DNA from: Lichenostomus cassidix
Taxonomy: Eukaryota > Chordata > Aves > Passeriformes > Meliphagidae
DNA length: 64,000 nucleotides
Assembly: GCA_008360975.2 (NCBI GenBank)
Contig: CM039210.1
Coordinates: 7,070,293-7,134,292 of the forward strand
Reading direction: 5' to 3'
A program made the position numbers and the translations under genes. The notes under the pieces are model-generated. The model saw only the letters and a list, made by a program, of their open reading frames with translations. It made no database searches and was not told the origin of the DNA. Below, in pieces: positions 10,971 to 22,758 of the stretch (the stretch's first letter is position 1; each line of letters starts with the position of its first letter).

Positions 10971-11676
10971 CCTGGCTGTGGAGTCTTAAAGATACAGTAA
11001 TAATTTTTGGGCCCAGATGATTTTGGGATACATTATCATTATGAAACACCCCAAGACACACAGTATAGTTAGATTCTAAAAATTGATAGGATATAACAAG
11101 AGCTGAATATATAAAATCACATCCTGTAATTTCAACAAAGTTACGAGCACAGATATTAGAGTGATTACTTGTATCTACAATAACACTATCCACAAATACA
11201 AAATCATAAGGGGTTCTCATGCAAGTGCATCCTTTACCAATATACATAAGTACCATTTCCAGGTTTTCATTGGGATGAATCTCAAAAAGACAAACATTTT
11301 GCTCAGTGTCAAGACAAATGTCTTGAGTTTTAATGGTGTTATTTACACAAATGAATCCTTGTTGCTTTTGTGCAATGCACGCATTGACATCAATAGTCTG
11401 TTATTTATTTCCATCTTTTTGGGCCCATACTTTATGCTCCAGAGGATATAGTTCCATTGTGAATTAATCCTAATGCAATGATTTGGTATATTTCATGTAC
11501 CAAAGGATTGTGTATTGATAACACAAAAGCTGTGGTTGTATTGCTGATGGGATCATACGTAAAATTGACTAGGTACCACCAAGACTGGAATTTCTTTTTA
11601 AATTCAATTGTATAATCCCAAATTGTTTTTAAACTTTCAATGGGTAAGGTATCTTCTTCAACTTCCCTTATGATTG

Positions 11677-12158
11677 TGATGCCTTAAATGCTGATAAAAA
11701 TTTGAGACACAGACACGCAGTATAGGAAAAGGGTATTACCTTGGTTTAATAGGATTCCAGGTGCACCACGACGACTTGAGCCCCCACGATATCCCCCGTA
11801 TACAATTTATGGACCCCCTAGATTAGCATACTTATCTAAAAGTCTCCAACGAGAAGTCTAACAAATGAAGTAATTGCCCCCTTATTAAAATTACCTCCCC
11901 CCAAAAAGGTTACAACTTAGTTTACAAAAACATGTCTCAGTGATGGGGCTCTGTTCAAGGTTGGTGCCCCATGCTCTTGAGATTGTGGGGATGTTTCATC
12001 TTCCCCAAAGAATTCTGAGCAGGGCAAGGGTACAAGGGTTATAAACATGTAAAGTTGAGATACAGGAAGTAAAAAATACAAGAATGAGGAAAGGTAAAAG
12101 GATATATAAAAAGAGTGTAAAAGTATAATGAAAAAGGACAAAAACCCATCAGGCATCA
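11677..12158 (-). repeat. Solo class I LTR, family d
   Basis: A 482-bp minus-strand LTR of the same family as ERV1-1 and ERV1-2 (minus sense: TGATGCCTGATGGG start, TTAAGGCATCA end). It has a perfect 4-bp TSD attg at 11673-11676 and 12159-12162. It splits the env remnant. Confidence 0.85.
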
Positions 12159-12278
12159 ATTGCAGCTGTATCAATTGATGGGCTTTTTCATTAATTTCCT
12201 CCCACTGAGGTAATATGTTTGTTAGAAACCATTGATTGGTTCCCAAAACCAAAAGGAAAGATCGTAGAGTGTTTCAGT

Positions 12279-13204
12279 TGTCTTGGTTTGAAAGACAGGT
12301 GCTTGCTAAGAGAGGTGGAACCCTCCCTTAAAATAGGGAATGTGACCCTCCTTTCCTCTGAATTATTTTAACTTTGAAATCAAGGGCTTTCAGGCAAAGG
12401 TATGGGGAAAAAAAAACCAGTTCTTTACTAGTATCTATAGCAGAGTAGACAAGCAATAACAAGAATAACAAGAACAAACAAAACCAGAGGAAAAAAAACA
12501 GTGACAGATGTCTTTTGGGCTGCCAAGCACTTTCCCATTTGGTGTAATCATGGTCGCAAGCAGCAGGGGCGCTGTTGAGCTCCCTGTGGGCAGGGCAGGT
12601 GCGATGACTCCTAAGCAGCTGCAGGTGGCGCTGTGGCGCAGGATCAGGTCGGCCTCATGCAGTTGGTAGTGGCGGGCAGGCTGGGAAGCAGGCAGTGCGC
12701 GGCAGGCAGCTCGGAGCGGCAAAGCGGGGGGGGCAGGGGCAGGAGCAGGGGCTGGCTCTCCTGGGCTAGCCAGTGAGGTGGCAGGGACTGTGCAGTCACA
12801 GCAGACACCGTGGTGTTTTTCGGTGAAAACGGGGTGCACGGCAAGGACAGCTGGACTTCCCCAGCAGCTGCTGCAAAAACGCAGCTGGGAAAAAATGCAT
12901 GCTCCTGGTGGGGAAAGAGGTTGAATCCCATGCCTTTTCCCAGCAAAAGCTCACCCAGCCAGGAGGAGAAAACAGAGCACAGTTGGATCTCCTGCAGTCA
13001 CAGCCAGAAGCCAAAAGCAGTTGCTTTTCCTCCCGGTGTCTGACAAACGAGTGCCGGTCTCAATGGCCAGCGTGCCTCTTCCTCTTGCCCCACCCAGCCA
13101 CAGGCTTTGTCTCTTACAAAAGAATTGATGGCTGTGAGCACCTAGATATTTATTGCTTAGTAAAAGGGATGGAGAAAAAATTCCAATGCCCCCAACCTCT
13201 GACA
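12279..13204 (-). repeat. Solo LTR, family a
   Basis: A 926-bp minus-oriented LTR. On the plus strand it runs from TGTCTTGGTTTGAAAGACAG to CAACCTCTGACA, with the 5-bp TSD tcagt at 12274-12278 and 13205-13209. It interrupts the env remnant. The open frames inside it are LTR sequence. Confidence 0.85.
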
Positions 13205-13497
13205 TCAGTTTATTTAGGTCACTAGTTATTATGACTCGTTTGTTCATTAGTACCTCAGATTCCATGCCATTTAGAACTCCCAATCCTGTTCCCAGGATGC
13301 CAGTCACATCCCTTCTGGTTCACCTGGAGGAAGTGAAAGCTTGTTTGTGCAACCATGCTGTCCATCCTGCATAAGAAGTTTTCAGGCTGGTTGGATTGTG
13401 GAAACATTATTCTACATCAACAGCTCAACTTGTCTGAGAGACCATGTTGGGTTAAATAACATTTGCTGTTGACCTGTATTTTTGATTGAGTAGGGAC

Positions 13498-13996
13498 CGA
13501 TTCCTGATGACTTTTTGTCTTTTCTTTTTATACCCTTTTTTATACATTTTTATACCCTATCCCTCTCCTTGTACCCTTCACAAACACTCCTTGTATCTTA
13601 GCCCCACATGTTTATAACTCTTGTAGTCTGATATTTAGCTTAGTTTGGGGGTTCTTCAAAGGGGAAGATGAAGCATTCCTGCTATCTCAAAACTAGAGGC
13701 TCCAACCTTGGACGGAGCCTCCTCTCTGGAACACGTTTTTGTAAATTAGGCTGTAGTCTCATTGGGGGGGGATTAATTAGAATAGGGGGACAATTACTTC
13801 ATTTATTAAGTTTCTTATTGGGGGATTTTAGATAGATATGCTAATTTGTGAGGTCCATAAATTTGTATATGCATTGTACACAGGTGTTTCCACCTTTGAT
13901 GAGTGTGCACCTAGGATCCTATTAGAACCAAGGTAATACCCTTTTTCTCTTTACTGCCGTGTCTGCTTCATATTTTTACCAGCCGATAAGGCATCA
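13498..13996 (+). repeat. 5' LTR of ERV1-1 (class I, family d)
   Basis: Matches the 3' LTR at 26725-27235 along its length (GTTTGGGGGTTCTTCAAAGG, TAGGATCCTATTAGAACCAA). Its first base is altered (CGATTCC for TGATGCC). The end TAAGGCATCA is followed by the primer-binding site. No TSD can be matched with the right end of the provirus. Confidence 0.8.
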
Positions 13997-14001
13997 GTTC
14001 T

Positions 14002-14018
14002 TGGTGAGCCAGCCAGGA
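14002..14018 (+). other. Primer-binding site, tRNA-Arg type
   Basis: TGGTGAGCCAGCCAGGA lies a few bases after the 5' LTR. It matches the complement of the 3' end of tRNA-Arg (TGGCGAGCCAGCCAGGA) except for one C-to-T change at a CpG. Confidence 0.7.
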
Positions 14019-14574
14019 GAGAGGAACCCCAAAATCAAGTTCTGGATCAAGAAACACCCTGCTACACCCACCCCCCCCCTCCACTCGCCAGCACTACGGG
14101 AGGAAAGCGGCGATCCAGGATTGCAAAAACCAGTGAGTTTCCGAAAGACCTACCACAGAAACACAGCAGGAAAGATGAGATCAAAGGGGAATGGTTTTAT
14201 TGTGAGCTAGTATTTAGGGGAGATCTCCAGGGGATAGGGTGGGAGCGTGGCCAAGGGGAGCCATAAAAGGAGGGGCTTAACAACCCATTCCGCTCCCGCA
14301 GGGGGGTTGTGAGGAGAGAAGGATGCTACTTGTTATCACTTACAGGAGCCACAGGGCAGTTCAGGGTAGCCTGTGGCTTGCAGGTTGGGGGCGTGAGTTA
14401 AACTTCCAAAGGTCAGTGGTTTGAACCCCACCAGGGTTTCAGGTGTGCGTGCTCTTTCGGTCTTTCGCTTTCCTTACTCTGCTGTGGTGTGGGAACTGCT
14501 GGTTCAATTCTTGCGCCAGACTCTGGGCTAAGAGTTTTCTTTCCGGCTATTTCTTTTCTGTTTATAGACAAAAC

Positions 14575-15919
14575 ATGGGTGGTGCATCTTCTGCTAACCA
14601 AAAAATCCTGCGGGAATCCCCACTGGGTCTAATCTTAAAAATCTGGCACGTCCTAACAGGGAAAAGAACCCCTCTGAACACAGGGGAACTATGCCCTTGT
14701 TGTGGGTATGGCCTGTTTTAAAACTTAGTGGGGGAGGGAAGTGGCCTCGGTTTGGTAGTTTGGAAAATGAATTAATCACAGAATTACTGGTAGAACTTCG
14801 GGCGCAGGGGAGGTTTGATGAGCTGAGGTATGCGGAATTGGTTTCTATATTCCTGAATCGGGAGGAGGCATACAAACAAACGAAAAAGAGCTGCTTTCAG
14901 ATGGCTTTACAAAGAAGAGAAAAGGAAAAAGATAGAAAAAAGAAGCTTCCAACCAGAGCTGAAAAGATAGACAAGACAGAGGTGGATTTGATAGTGCCTG
15001 CCTTGCAGGGGAGAGTATCATACCCCTTGCCGCTACAGGGGCCAGCCGGACCAGTGGGGATGAGGGGTGGCTGGCCCCCTCCCCCACCGCTGCTGCTGCC
15101 ATCAGACCTCCTCCGCACCGGGCCGATGCGGTGCTGGGGGTGGGAGATAAGTGGCTGCTGCTGCCACCAGCTCCACTCCCCCCTCCCACAGTGGTACTGG
15201 GGGTGAGGGATGGCTGGCCACCTCACCCTTCGCTGCCACCCTCCCCAAACTGCCCTGAAGGTGGAGGCAGGGGAGGAGCAGGGACGAGTCCAGGCGGGGA
15301 GGGAAGTGCGTCTGCTGCCGGCCCCTCCCAGGCTCAGAAAAGAGGGAGCTGAGGGCGACACCTGCTCCACCGCGCGGTCAGTGGCAGGGCTGAGGGAGAA
15401 ATAGCACCAATTAAAAGCGAGCCAGATTAATCCAGTGCAGATAGCTCAGAGGAGGAGGAGACTGGGTCTGGGGCCACAGCCACAGCAGCCACCGGACTTA
15501 TTGGGAAGAAGAGGAGAAAGATAACCCGGGAAGTCATAGGGGCAGCTAGTCTGGTAAATAAACACACCAAATCTAAGAGGGATGAACCGAGAAAGAAGGA
15601 GGCTGTCCTAAAAGTACCTTTGAGGCAGGCTGTCGGAAATCAAAGGGTGATTTATCTAAAAACACCATTCTCCCTTGAAGAACTACAGCAGTGGTCTGTG
15701 TTAAATACTTTAAAGGAAAAACTGAGTCAAGATACTGTAAATGTGACCAGTGTCACAGGACTAAGTGAAACAAGGCCTTTCTTCCAACCTTTAAAATTTA
15801 AACTGGAAAAACACTGGGTGACTCATCAATTTCTATATATGCCAAATTCCCCAAAGCCATTATTGAGCAGAAATTTATTAGAAAAATTAAAAGCAGAATT
15901 GAAATTTTCCAAAGAGAAG
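14575..15919 (+). pseudogene. gag: ERV1-1 gag-pro remnant
   Basis: Begins at an ATG encoding a myristoylation-type MGGASS start and a matrix-like segment (PLGLILKIWHVLTGKRTPLN), then continues across stops and frameshifts. A Pro/Gly-rich middle (about 15000-15350) is followed by a basic segment. At 15600-15680 a capsid-like start (RQAVGNQ, TPFSLEELQQW) runs almost directly into a protease C-terminus (PKPLLSRNLLEKL, about 15840-15890), so most of capsid, nucleocapsid and the protease active site are deleted. The coding sequence is then broken at 15919/15924 by the ERVL-2 insertion and resumes at 23397. It is non-functional. Class I (gamma-like) assignment rests on gag layout and the downstream pol. 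Confidence 0.7.
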
Positions 15920-15924
15920 GAATG

Positions 15925-16558
15925 TGTCCCGGATTAGAGACAAATTTTCCTAGGTGGAGAGTGCTGTGAACAAACGCCTCCCTGAAAGCCAAGGGCTTCT
16001 GGCACCCCCTCCCCCACCACAACAGAATTTCTTAGATGAAAGTGAAAAAAACCCTATTTATTTAACAGAACACACATAGTGCCCCGCAAGGCACAGGGGA
16101 AGGGGTAAACAGGGGGAAAGGAGTTATTAAACCTGAGTAAACAGCTGGTGAACTTTAGTGTCCTTTGCCTCAGATGTAGTTTCCCCTCTCCGGGGGTCCC
16201 CAGGGGGGCTGGGTGGAGTTGCTCTGGTTGCTCCCTGGAAGATTCTCGTCTGCCGTCCTCCAGTGCTCCTCGGGTTTTTCCGGGCAAGAAAGCAAATCGA
16301 AAAGAAAAGGGTCCAAAAGGAGACGATGAAGAAGCAATCCCAGGGAAAACTAGCAGCCCTGACAGCAGCCACAGCAGCCAGCCCAAGGAATGTTCTTTCG
16401 TCCCCCCTTGTTCCCCAGAAGAGAAGCTTGGGGAAGAGTTTCATAACAACCCGCGCTTCTCGCAGCTGCTGAACGTAGTTAAAGCTACAGGACCACATTT
16501 CTGAGCATACAAGCAAATGATAGGGAATACAGGATTATCATAACATCACCCCAAGACA
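15925..16558 (-). repeat. 3' LTR of ERVL-2
   Basis: A 634-bp LTR in minus orientation (plus ends TGTCCCGG and CCCCAAGACA), paired with 22759-23391. The 5-bp TSD gaatg is at 15920-15924 and 23392-23396. A by-eye comparison of the pair shows roughly 20 differences. Open frames at 16054-16516 are LTR sequence and are repeated at 22887-23376. Confidence 0.9.
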
Positions 16559-16619
16559 TTCCACCCCTTATTCCATATCGTTGGCTTAAAGCCCACTCTA
16601 ATATGTTTCAACTCTAAAC

Positions 16620-16720
16620 ACACATGTATACATATATACATATATACATATATACATATATACATATATACATATATACATATATACATATATACATATA
16701 TACATATATACATATAGCTT
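16620..16720. repeat. (TACATATA)n microsatellite in ERVL-2
   Basis: About eleven nearly perfect copies of an 8-bp unit TACATATA, lying between the ERVL-2 polypurine tract and the integrase C-terminus. The same position in ERVL-3 (about 5635-5665) holds only a short AT-rich TATATAAATATACACA stretch, so the array grew within this copy or its subfamily. Confidence 0.85.
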
Positions 16721-19700
16721 TATACAAATAGTGGCAGTGTCATTCGGTAAGCAGTGGTACGTAGGCATCCCAACATTATACATGGCCCTCACCCAAAATT
16801 AAATCTCTCTGAGGGACACATCGCGTTTTCCATCTTCCTGCATTACCCACTAAGTACACCCTGGTCCCTGAGCAAAGACAACCCCATGGATGGGTTTCTT
16901 TTCACGTGAGGCGGAATTAATCCAGACAGTTTTTCCTAACAAGCCTCTGGCATGTTGTCAGAGTTTGGGGAAGGCGTAGAATTTTTCTCCGTCACTGTTA
17001 CTAAGCAACAAATAGTTGAATGTTTTAGAGCCATCAAGTCTTTTGTAAAAGACAAAAGGTGTGCTTGGGCCGGGCAGGGTAAGGGAAGAGCGGGCTCTTG
17101 GAATGCTCTCTCGTGGTCCGGGCTCTTGGAATGCTCTCTCGTGGTCCGGACGCTGGGAGGAAAGGCTGCTCTTTGCTTTTTTTCAGCTGTGACCAGAGGA
17201 GATCCGGCTGTGCCCTGTTTTTTCTCTTCTCCTGGCTGGGTGAGCTTTGATTCAACCTTTCTTCCCACTGGGAAGGGCACGTTTCCCCGGGCTGCGTTTT
17301 TCTCGCGGCTGCTGCCGGGAGAGTCCGGCTGCCTCTGCTGCCTGCCCCCCCGCCCTCTGCCGCATGGGACCGCGGCATCTGCTGTGACTGCAGAAATCCT
17401 TGCTGCCTCGCTGGCTGGCCGGGGAGGGAGAGCCGGCTCATACCCCTGCTGCCCTGCTTTCTCGCTGCTCCGAGCTGCTTTGCGAGGAGCTGACCTCGCG
17501 CCACAGCGCCACCTGCAGCCGCTTGGGAGTCATCACACCTGCCCTGCCCGGCCGGGAGCTCAACAGCGCCCCTGCTGCTTGCAACTGTGATTACACCACT
17601 CGGGAAAAGGCTCAGCAGCTCACAAGTCATCTGTTATTGGTTTTCTGGTTCTAGTTGTGGTTGCTATTATTGTTATTGCTTGTTTATAGATACTGGTAAA
17701 GAACTGATATTCCTTTTTTCCCATACCTTTGCCTGAAAGCCCTTGATTTACAAAATTAAATAATTCGGAGGGAGGGGAAAAAAAAATCACATTCTCTGTC
17801 CTAAGGGAGGGTTCAACCTCTCTTGGCAGACACCTGTCTTTCAAACCAAGACACATGTACTGCTGGGACCTTGTCTCAGTCTACTGTATGCAGGGGCTCA
17901 GATTGGGCAGGACCTGCTTGGTTGATGGAGCCTCGGGTATTAACTAACCAGGTGGCCTTTGCTAAATGCCGCTCCCAATTTCTGAAAGTCCCCCCATACA
18001 GTGCCTTCAAAGTGGTTTTTTACAGTCCATTGTACCATTCCACTTTGCCAGCAGCAGGTGCATGATATGGGATATGATACATCCACTCAATGCCATGTTC
18101 CCTAGCCCGGGTGCTTATGAGGCTACTTTTAAAATGAGTTCCGTTATCTGACTCAATTCTCTCAGGGGTACCATGCCTCCACAGGACTTGGTTTTCAAGG
18201 CCCAGGATGGTGTTACGGGCAGTAGCATGAGGCACAGGGTAGGTCTCCAGCCACCCAGTGATGGCTTCTACCATTGCGAGCATGTATCGCTTGCTGTGGC
18301 AGGTTTGAGGCAGTGTGATGTAGTCAACCTGCCAGGCTTCCCCATACGTGTATTTTGACCACCACCCACCATACCACAGGGGTTTCACCTGCTTGACATG
18401 CTTGATCTCAGCACACATCTCACAGTTATGGATAACCTGGGAGATACAGTCCATGGTTAAATCCACCCCTCAGTCTTGTGCCCACTTAGAGGTGGCATCT
18501 CTGCCTTGATGGCCTGAGGCATCATGGGCCCATCGAGCTAGGAACAAGTCTCCCTTATGCTGCCAATCCAAGTCTACCTGGGACACCTTTACCTTTGCAG
18601 CCTGATCTACCTGTGCATTGTTTCGGTGCTCCTCATTAGCTCGGCTCTTGGGGACATGGGCATCTACATGGTGGACCTTCACAGGTAGTTTCTCTGCCTG
18701 GACAGCGATGTTTTTCCACTCTTCAGCAGCCCAAATTAGCTTTCCCCTATGCTGCCAATCAGCCTTTTCCATTTTTCCAGCCAACCCCACAGAGCATTGG
18801 CTACCATCCATGAATTGGTGTAGAGGTAGAGCTTTGGCCATTTCTCTCTTTCAGCAATGTCCAGGGATAACTAAACAGCTTTGAGCTCAGCGAGTTGACT
18901 CGATCCACCTTCTCCTTCCATAGCTTCTGTGACCCGTCATGTGGGGTTCCATACGGCTGCTTTCCATTTTCGTTTTGTCCCAACAAGACGACAGGAATCA
19001 TCAGTGAAAAGACCATAGCGTGTTTCATCTGCTGGCAGTTGGTTGTATGGTGTAGCTTCCTCTGCATGAGTCACCTGTTCCAGCTCCTCTTCCTCAATCA
19101 GATGAAAATTTTCACCTTCAGGCCAATTTGTAATTATTTTCAAAATCCTGGGGCGATTCAGATTTCCCATAGAGGCACGCTGTGTGATAAGGGCAATCCA
19201 TTTGCTCCATGTGCCATTGGTGGCATCGTGAGTAGAGGGAACCTCTGCTTTGAACATCCACCCCAGCACCAGTAGTCGGGGTGCCAGGAGGAGTTGTGCT
19301 TCAGTACTGATTACCTCTGAGGCGGCTTGGACTCCTTCATAGGCTGCCAAGATTTCTTTCTCTGTTGGGGTGTAGTTGGCTTCAGACCCTCTGTAACTTT
19401 GGCTCCAGAATCCCAGTGGACGACCTCGAGTCTCACCAGGCACCTTCTGCCAAAGTCTCCAAGACAAACCATGGCTCCCAGCTGCAGAGTAAAGCACATT
19501 TTTTACCTCTGGTCCCATTCTGACTGGGCCAAGAGCTACAGCATGAGCAATCTCCTGCTTGATCTGTGTGAAAGTTTGCTGCTGTTCAGGGCTCCAGTGG
19601 AAATTTTTCTTATGGGTAACCAGGTAAAGAGGACTCACTATTTGGCTGTACTCAGGAATGTGCATTCTCCAAAAGCCTATGGCTCCCAGGAAAGCTTGTG

Positions 19701-20868
19701 TTTCCTTCTTGTTGGTTGGTGGAGACATTGCGGTGATTTTATTGATGACCTCAGTGGGAATCTGATGCTGTCCATCTTGCCACTTCACTCCCAGGAACTG
19801 GATCTCTTTGGCTGGTCCCTTGACTTTGCTCTTTCTGATGGCAAAGCTGGCTTCCAGGAGAATCTGGATGATTTGCTCTCCTTTCTCAAACACTTCTTCT
19901 GCCGTGTTCCCCCACACAATGATGTCATCAGTGTACTGCAGATGTTCTGGAGCCCCACCCTTTTCCAGTGCATTCTGGATCAATCCATGGCATATGGTGG
20001 GACTGTGTTTCCACCCCTGGGGCAATCGGTTCCAGGTATACTTCACGCCCCTCCAGGTGAAGGCAAACTGAGGTCTGCACTCTGCTGCCAGAGGAATGGA
20101 GAAAAATGCATTTGCAATGTCAATAGTGGCGTACCACTTTGCTGCCTTGGACTCCAGCTCATACTGGAGCTCCAACATGTCCGGCACAGCAGCGCTCAAT
20201 GATGTAGTCACATCATTTAGGGCACGATAGTCCACAGTCAATCTCCATTCTCCTTCAGATTTTCGCACAGGCCAGATGGGGCTGTTGAAGGATGAATGGG
20301 TCCTGCTGACCACCCCTTGGCACTCTAGCTCACGGTTCAGCTTGTGAATGGGAATCACAGTATCTCGATTTGTTCGGTACAGCCAGCGATGCACGATTGA
20401 GGTTGCAATCGGTACTTGTTGCTCTTCCCCTTTCAGGAGTCCTACTGCAGATGGGTTCTCTGTCAGTCCAGGCAAGGTGTTCAATTGTTTAATGTCCTCT
20501 GTCTCTACAGCAGCTATCCCAAATGCCCACTTGAGTCCCTTTGGGTCTTTGAAATACCCATTTCGGAGGAAGTCTATGCCCAGAGTACATGGGGCCTCTG
20601 GGCCAGTCACAATGGAATGTTTTTTCCACTCTTTTCCAGTCAGGCTCACCTCAGCTTTCACCAGGGTCAAGTCTTGTGATCCTCCTGTCATGCCTGCAAT
20701 AGAAACAGGTTCTGCCCCCACATATTGCGATGGAATTATCATGCACTGTGCACCAGTGTCAACCAAAGCCTCGTATTTTGGTGGTTCTGATGTGCCAGGC
20801 CACCGAATCCACACAGTCCAAAAAACATGGTTTTCCCTGGCCTCTACCTGCCTAGAGGCAGGGCCCTT
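16720..20868 (-). pseudogene. pol: ERVL-2 pol (protease-RT-RNase H-integrase)
   Basis: The frame opens after the gag UAG at 20869-20871; a first ATG lies 18 codons on (20814). A 625-codon stretch, 18937-20814, encodes protease (LVDTGAQC), RT (LPQGWKHSPTICHG, and YTDD where ERVL-1 has YIDD) and the start of RNase H, in which the first motif reads FTDDS where ERVL-1 has FTDGS. A stop then breaks RNase H. Further pieces are 18470-18841 (RNase H end and an HDASGHQGRD zinc region) and 18020-18466 (integrase with ESDNGTHF; the glutamate region reads GKVEWYNG). The integrase C-terminal part is split by the solo LTR at 16956-17853. The enzyme set is that of an ERVL-type retrovirus; this copy is dead. 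Confidence 0.85.
16956..17853 (+). repeat. Solo LTR, family a, inside ERVL-2
   Basis: Starts TGTCAGAGTTTGGGG and ends CAAACCAAGACA. The TSD catgt is at 16951-16955 and 17854-17858. It interrupts the integrase of ERVL-2, so it is younger than ERVL-2, which is itself younger than ERV1-1. Near 17095-17150 it contains a short direct duplication of GGGCTCTTGGAATGCTCTCT. Confidence 0.9.
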
Positions 20869-22646
20869 CTAACACTGGTGGGCATGTGTGTTAGAGGTTC
20901 CTTCAAGGGGATCGGACATGTTGACTGGAGCTACTTCCCTTCTGGTGGAGTTCCCTCTCTGAGTCTTGCCCTCCTTCAATTCACGCACTCGTCATGCCAG
21001 AACAGCGGTGGGTTGTCCATCCCACCTCCTCATGTTTTCTCCACTTTCACACAGGAAATACCACAACTCATGTCAAGTGGTGTATCCGTTTCTCATAGCT
21101 GAGGAGCATCTGTGTGGGGTAACAGAACCTCTGATCTGTACTGCCGAAATTTGGAGAAGGCTGTCTTTAATCTCCTTACTGAGTTTCTCATGATTCTCCT
21201 CTATCTTATCTTCTAGTTTCTGCAGATGTGTTTCCACAGCTGAGATTCTTGCATTCGTTGGGCTATGCACGGCATCTGCATATGCTCGGAGGTTCCTTGC
21301 CATATCAAACACGGTCTAATGCCTGTCATCTTGTTTCATCATTGCTAAAGCAGAAGCATATTCTGGTGGCCCAAGTCGTATGAGTTTCTGCCACACCACA
21401 GGTGTACATTCTACTGCATCTGGATCCACAAACGGGGCTGGGTTTGCTATGTCCTCTGGGAGGACAATCTCTACCAACGCCATTTCTCTCAAGCGTTGAA
21501 TCCCTTGTTCTATGGTCCTCCACAGGGTTTGTTGTATATAGAGATCCTCAGGGCATAGGTATCTTTCCCTTGCACCTTTGATAATTCGCTTCCAGAGGCT
21601 GCAAGAGTCAGCCCCATCCCGTGCTGCTCGGTTGATATCTGGGTCACATGACACGGTCCCTAAATGCCTTGCCTCAGTATCGTCTAGAAGTGTAACATCG
21701 CATGCAACATCCCAAAGACGGACTAACCAACTAATTATAGATTCATCTTTTTGTTGAACGTAATCTTTTCTTAGGCCATGAAGATCTCTCAGATTCATGG
21801 ATTCGACAATGATCTCTGACTCAGTTGTTGACTTTGATGATTCCTTCCCACTGTCACCTGGGCGATCAGTCTTGACTTGGGTTTTCTTGCTTCTCGTAAC
21901 AGGAGCAACTGCCACTGGCTTAGGCTCCCCGTCTTCCTGTACTATAGTATCTGACAATGTACGATAAGCATATGCCAAGGCCCAACTTATTGCACTGCAG
22001 TTGTCTCTGCACTTCTCTTTCAGATACTTCCCCACCTCAGCTGGTCTCGGGATTTGTCCAGGGAGAAACTCCCAATCTATTGGGTCAGAGAATTTCTTTA
22101 AAGTTTTACCTATGTCCTCCCATACTCCACACCATTCAAATTTTCCCACATCTGGGTCAGATGTCTGCTCCTGCTCAGCCCCTCTGGACCTCTCAACCCT
22201 CATTCTGGAAAAGCAGAACACCATATATATGGAAACTACCGGGTAAAACACCTGTACTACCAGGTTAATGGTCTCTTTAACATCCAGGGGAAATTGACCA
22301 TTCTCAAAAGGTGATGTACCAGATTTAAAGGGAATGAAATAGGTGAAGAACCAGGAAGCTTCATCCTCTGCTTCTCTATCAGGTTGGGTAATATTACCAA
22401 CAAAACCCCAAAACAAGCTATTAAAACTAGGAGAGGAAAGCAACAGAGCATGTACATTTTTAACTGTTTCCAATACCTTTTATAGATCATCAATACCACA
22501 CACATTACTATAACAAGCCGGAGTTGTGTCCCTGATCTGTGAAAATTATACATTAGCGACAAAATTGCCCCTACCTGTTGGTAGGGAAACAGGCCTACAT
22601 GCCAGATAGACAGTATCACATCAAACAACCTCCCATCAAACAACAT
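20869..22646 (-). pseudogene. gag: ERVL-2 gag with membrane leader
   Basis: Leader: an ATG at 22646 opens a 129-codon frame with hydrophobic spans (ILSIWHVGLFPY, LRLVIVMCVVLMI, MLCCFPLLVLIACF). A frame change near 22460 leads into the long frame 21316-22473 with a loop carrying the sequon GNIT (22387-22395), another hydrophobic span (INLVVQVFYPVVSIYMVFCF), a basic linker, and a capsid-like part (LRDLHGLRKDY, WLVRLWDVA). In-frame stops occur at 21316 and 21073, and again before the final UAG at 20869-20871. The order matches ERVL-1 gag throughout. No zinc knuckle is visible. Confidence 0.75.
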
Positions 22647-22735
22647 GGTGACTACTGATTGCTGTAATCCAATACAAAGTGTTTAAAACCAGAATGTAAT
22701 TATGAAGGGTTTTTTTCCTTTTTTCACTTTCTCTA

Positions 22736-22753
22736 GCCCCACATTGGGCACCA
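22736..22753 (-). other. Primer-binding site, tRNA-Lys(1,2) type
   Basis: The minus strand reads TGGTGCCCAATGTGGGGC, next to the 5' LTR. It differs from the exact site in ERVL-1 (40602-40619) by two C-to-T changes, both at CpG positions, as expected from methylated-C decay. Confidence 0.8.
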
Positions 22754-22758
22754 CATAT

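Larger units (their letters stand above)
10464..13497 (-). pseudogene. env: Retroviral env (transmembrane subunit) remnant
   Basis: Minus-strand env pieces, from high to low coordinate. At 13205-13307 there is a fusion-region-like stretch (GILGTGLGVLNGMESEVLMN), followed by a TSDLNKL segment. At 12163-12252 is a LGTNQWFLTNILPQWEEINE segment. At about 11330-11670 is a segment with EFKKKFQSWW and NFTYDP. At 10990-11256 is a Cys-rich part with GKGCTCMRT and ITGCDF. A strongly hydrophobic anchor (VVILLMLTLLLFVLVIVLYV) lies at about 10467-10535, with its stop at 10464. It is interrupted by two solo LTRs (11677-12158 and 12279-13204) and by unassigned DNA at about 10575-10970, and it has frameshifts and stops. 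It is a gamma-type or related Env by general look; the surface subunit is not visible. The provirus it came from is uncertain. Confidence 0.55.

Noticed and set aside
16054..16516. Open frames repeated at 22887-23376, looking like a duplicated gene
   Set aside because: These are the two LTRs of ERVL-2, identical because LTRs are copied in pairs.
16619..16720. CRISPR-like regular repeat
   Set aside because: 8-bp units without spacers in vertebrate DNA; a microsatellite.
16599..16792. 64-codon frame of alternating Tyr/Ile/Met/Cys
   Set aside because: Translation of the (TACATATA)n microsatellite, not a gene.
19327..20202. 291-codon plus-strand open frame, also seen at 37447-38418
   Set aside because: Antisense shadow of the ERVL RT coding sequence; its conservation follows from pol on the other strand.
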